From Halomonas nitroreducens (GTDB taxonomy: Bacteria; Pseudomonadota; Gammaproteobacteria; Pseudomonadales; Halomonadaceae): 64,000 bases of DNA. Within the stretch, counting starts at the first letter, position 1; each line of letters opens with the position of its first letter. The notes below the pieces were generated by a model. That model had not been told where the DNA came from, made no database searches, and saw only the letters and a program-made list of their open reading frames with translations. Shown here in pieces: positions 60,634 through 64,000 of the stretch. The stretch spans positions 62,001-126,000 of the forward strand of contig NZ_RXNS01000013.1 in assembly GCF_003966155.1 (NCBI RefSeq), in the 5' to 3' direction. Position numbers and translations under genes: made by a program.

Positions 60634-60945
60634 TCAGTCGAGCTTGATCTGCACGTCCACGCCAGCGGCGAGGTCGAGCTTCATCAGGGCATCAACGGTC
60701 TTCTCGGTGGGCTCGACGATATCGAGCACCCGCTTGTGGGTACGAATCTCGTACTGGTCACGAGCGTCCTTGTTCACGTGCGGAGACACCAGGACGGTGT
60801 AGCGCTCGCGATTGGTCGGCAGAGGAATCGGACCCCGAACCTGGGCGCCGGTACGCTTGGCGGTATCAACGATCTCCGCGGCGGACTGGTCGATCAGGCG
60901 ATGGTCGAAAGCCTTCAACCGAATGCGAATCTTCTGGTTCTGCAT
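60634..60945 (-). CDS. rpsJ: 30S ribosomal protein S10 (NusE)
   Basis: The 103-residue protein ([40 protein letters not shown]) serves in the 30S head and, as NusE, in antitermination with NusB. ATG 60945 gives the exact E. coli length; an upstream extension is rejected. It is first in its own transcription unit, behind a near-consensus promoter. Confidence 0.98.
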   Translation of the reverse strand: MQNQKIRIRLKAFDHRLIDQSAAEIVDTAKRTGAQVRGPIPLPTNRERYTVLVSPHVNKDARDQYEIRTHKRVLDIVEPTEKTVDALMKLDLAAGVDVQIKLD

Positions 60946-60967
60946 TTGCCCTAAACTCCAATGGATC

Positions 60968-60987
60968 TTGACGGCGCGAGCCGTCAA
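60968..60987 (-). promoter_or_regulatory. Leader hairpin of the S10 operon
   Basis: TTGACGGC / GCCGTCAA (8-bp stem, 4-base loop) lies between the promoter and the rpsJ start, with TTGGAG following before the ATG. It is the only strong structure in the ~58-nt leader; L4-type control is possible but not shown. Confidence 0.5.
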
Positions 60988-61009
60988 CCCACGCATTCAA
61001 AGGATGCGC

Positions 61010-61038
61010 ATTATAGGCGCGCCGCCGACGAGAGTCAA
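61010..61038 (-). promoter_or_regulatory. S10-operon promoter
   Basis: On the minus strand TTGACT and a consensus TATAAT are separated by exactly 17 bp, about 65 bp before rpsJ. This is the best sigma-70 promoter seen in the window. Confidence 0.9.
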
Positions 61039-61060
61039 ACCCCTCGTGACGGTGCGCAGA

Positions 61061-61086
61061 AAGGGGGCCCCTTGCGGAGCCCCCTT
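61061..61086 (-). terminator. Hairpin after tuf
   Basis: AAGGGGGC / GCCCCCTT stem with a 10-base loop lies 24 bp after the tuf stop, followed only by TCT. With the promoter just downstream it separates the str and S10 operons, though the weak U-run may allow read-through. Confidence 0.65.
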
Positions 61087-61109
61087 CGATCTCTCGAGTC
61101 GCGCGATGC

Positions 61110-62303
<1,194 letters not shown>

Positions 62304-62332
62304 TGCTATGACCTCTTTACGTTAGCTAACGG

Positions 62333-64000
62333 TTAACCGTTCTGGTTGATGACGGCTTCAACGACGCTGGACGGCGCCTCTTCGTAATCCGCAAACTCCA
62401 TGGTGTAGCTTGCGCGGCCCTGGGTCTGAGAACGCAGGTCGGTTGCGTAACCGAACATCTCAGCCAGCGGAACGGTGGCGCGGATGACCTTGCCCATGGA
62501 AGAGTCATCCATACCCTGGACCAGGCCCCGGCGACGGTTCAGGTCGCCCATGACATCCCCCATGAACTCCTCGGGTGTCACGACCTCGACCTTCATCACC
62601 GGCTCGAGCAGCACGGCCTTGGCCTTGGGTGCGCCTTCCTTGATCGCCATGGAAGAGGCGACCTTGAACGCGGTCTCGTTCGAGTCCACGTCATGGTAGG
62701 AACCGTCGAACAGCGTAACCTTGACGTCAATCATCGGGTAGCCCGCGATGACACCGTTCTGGAGCTGCTCATAGGCCCCCTTCTCGACGGCCGGCACGTA
62801 TTCCTTGGGAACTACGCCGCCGACGATTTCAGAAGCGAATTTGAAGTGCATGTCTTCATCTTCGCCCTTGTCCTCGGCCGTCAACGGTTCGATGCGCAGA
62901 TGCACGTGACCGTACTGACCGCGACCACCAGACTGGCGCACGAACTTGCCTTCCTGCTCGACGCTCTTGCGGATGGTCTCGCGGTAGGCAACCTGCGGCT
63001 TGCCGATGTTGGCGTCCACCTTGAACTCGCGACGCATGCGGTCGACGATGATGTCCAGGTGCAACTCACCCATGCCGGAGATGATGGTCTGACCGGTTTC
63101 CTCGTCGGTCTTGACCTGGAAGGACGGGTCTTCCTGGGCCAGCTTGCCCAGCGCCACGCCCATCTTCTCCTGGTCGGCCTTGGACTTCGGCTCCACGGCC
63201 ACGGAAATCACCGGATCCGGGAACTCCATGCGCTCCAGCACGATCTTGTCGTTCAGGTCGCACAGGGTGTCACCGGTGGTGACGTCCTTCAGGCCGATGC
63301 AGGCGGCGATATCGCCGGCCAGCACTTCCTTGATCTCCTCGCGGGAGTTGGAGTGCATCTGCACGATACGGCCGACGCGCTCCTTCTTCTGCTTGACGGA
63401 GTTGTAGACGCTGTCGCCGGACTTCAGCACGCCGGAGTAGACGCGGATGAAGGTCAGGGTGCCGACGAAGGGGTCGGTGGCGATCTTGAACGCCAGCGCG
63501 GCGAAGGGCGCATTGTCGTCCGCCTCGCGGGTGGCGATGGTGCCGTCCTTGTCGTCCAGCTCACCCTCGATGGCCTTGACCTCGGTGGGTGACGGCATGT
63601 ACTCGATGACGCCATCGAGCACCGCCTGCACGCCCTTGTTCTTGAACGCGGAGCCACAGGTGACCAGCACGATCTCGTTGTCGAGGGTACGACGGCGCAG
63701 GCCGGCCTTGATGTCCTCGGCAGGCAGGTCGCCTTCCTCGAGGTACTTGTCCATCAGCTCCTCGGAGGCCTCGGCGGCCGCCTCGACCATCTGCTCGCGG
63801 TACTTCTCGGCGGTCTCCTGGAGCTCGGCCGGGATATCGACCAGGTCGTAGTTCATGCCGAAGTTGGCTTCATCCCAGAGGATGGCCTTCATCTGGATCA
63901 GGTCGACGACGCCCTTGAACTCGTCCTCGGCCCCCCAGTTGATCTGGATCGGCACGACGTTGGCGCCCAGGCGGGTCTTCAGCTGATCCACGACCATGAA
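62333..64000 (-). CDS. fusA: Elongation factor G (3' part)
   Basis: The gene runs off the window edge; the last 555 codons are present, so the N-terminal P-loop is missing. Visible EF-G blocks are [70 protein letters not shown] and [15 protein letters not shown]. It drives translocation and, with RRF, ribosome recycling. rpsL and rpsG are expected further upstream, outside the window. Confidence 0.98.
   Translation of the reverse strand, partial: FMVVDQLKTRLGANVVPIQINWGAEDEFKGVVDLIQMKAILWDEANFGMNYDLVDIPAELQETAEKYREQMVEAAAEASEELMDKYLEEGDLPAEDIKAGLRRRTLDNEIVLVTCGSAFKNKGVQAVLDGVIEYMPSPTEVKAIEGELDDKDGTIATREADDNAPFAALAFKIATDPFVGTLTFIRVYSGVLKSGDSVYNSVKQKKERVGRIVQMHSNSREEIKEVLAGDIAACIGLKDVTTGDTLCDLNDKIVLERMEFPDPVISVAVEPKSKADQEKMGVALGKLAQEDPSFQVKTDEETGQTIISGMGELHLDIIVDRMRREFKVDANIGKPQVAYRETIRKSVEQEGKFVRQSGGRGQYGHVHLRIEPLTAEDKGEDEDMHFKFASEIVGGVVPKEYVPAVEKGAYEQLQNGVIAGYPMIDVKVTLFDGSYHDVDSNETAFKVASSMAIKEGAPKAKAVLLEPVMKVEVVTPEEFMGDVMGDLNRRRGLVQGMDDSSMGKVIRATVPLAEMFGYATDLRSQTQGRASYTMEFADYEEAPSSVVEAVINQNG

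Overview
The window is high-GC, gene-dense DNA from a free-living gammaproteobacterium. The S10-spc-alpha ribosomal gene order, the uvrA / MFS / ssb neighbourhood, fabA-fabB and rapA all fit a Halomonas-like member of the Halomonadaceae (family assignment is an inference from gene content and style). I see no rRNA, tRNA, CRISPR array, transposase or prophage gene.

Region 1 (1-19.7 kb) is the most unusual part. A plus-strand operon carries the end of fbiC/cofH, then cofD, cofC and cofE (coenzyme F420 biosynthesis), npdG (F420:NADP oxidoreductase), an F420-type luciferase-fold oxidoreductase, a zinc-dependent N-carbamoyl amidohydrolase, and all three genes of the proton-pumping transhydrogenase (pntAA-pntAB-pntB). 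A Tsx-like outer-membrane channel follows. Facing them is a minus-strand set: a RutR-like TetR regulator, dihydropyrimidinase, an NCS1 nucleobase/hydantoin permease and a nitrilase-fold beta-ureidopropionase. A LysR regulator and a divergent omega-aminotransferase / mmsA pair complete the set. Together these cover uptake, ring opening, decarbamoylation, transamination and CoA-dependent oxidation of the reductive pyrimidine pathway. The usual first enzyme, NAD(P)H-dependent dihydropyrimidine dehydrogenase (PreTA), is not in the window. My main hypothesis is that the F420H2-dependent enzyme fills that step, fed by NADH -> NADPH (Pnt) -> F420H2 (NpdG). A RutR-operator-like palindrome (15425-15440) lies in the long gap upstream of the permease/hydA operon.

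Region 2 (19.8-26.2 kb) holds a universal stress protein, a phospholipase-D-family lipoprotein with a small membrane protein, a membrane-anchored thioredoxin-like protein and rapA. Region 3 (26.3-38.2 kb) looks like a light/oxidative-stress lipid module: a YfcH-type epimerase, a renalase-like flavoprotein, a short CbiX chelatase, a LitR-like MerR regulator without the B12-ligating histidine, DNA photolyase, then SnoaL-like, SDR, FAD amine-oxidase-like, DUF1365, CFA-synthase-like and DUF2878 genes, the last five of these joined by 4-bp overlaps. TGTACA/TATACA repeats sit in its control regions. A GGDEF-EAL protein overlaps its 3' end.

Region 4 (38.4-47.1 kb) has fabA-fabB, a PlsC-like acyltransferase with an RfbD-like partner, ssb, a YajR-like MFS transporter and uvrA. 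Region 5 (47.2-64 kb, minus strand) is the translation superoperon fusA(partial)-tuf-S10-spc-alpha through rplQ, with a near-consensus promoter before rpsJ and a strong terminator after rplQ.
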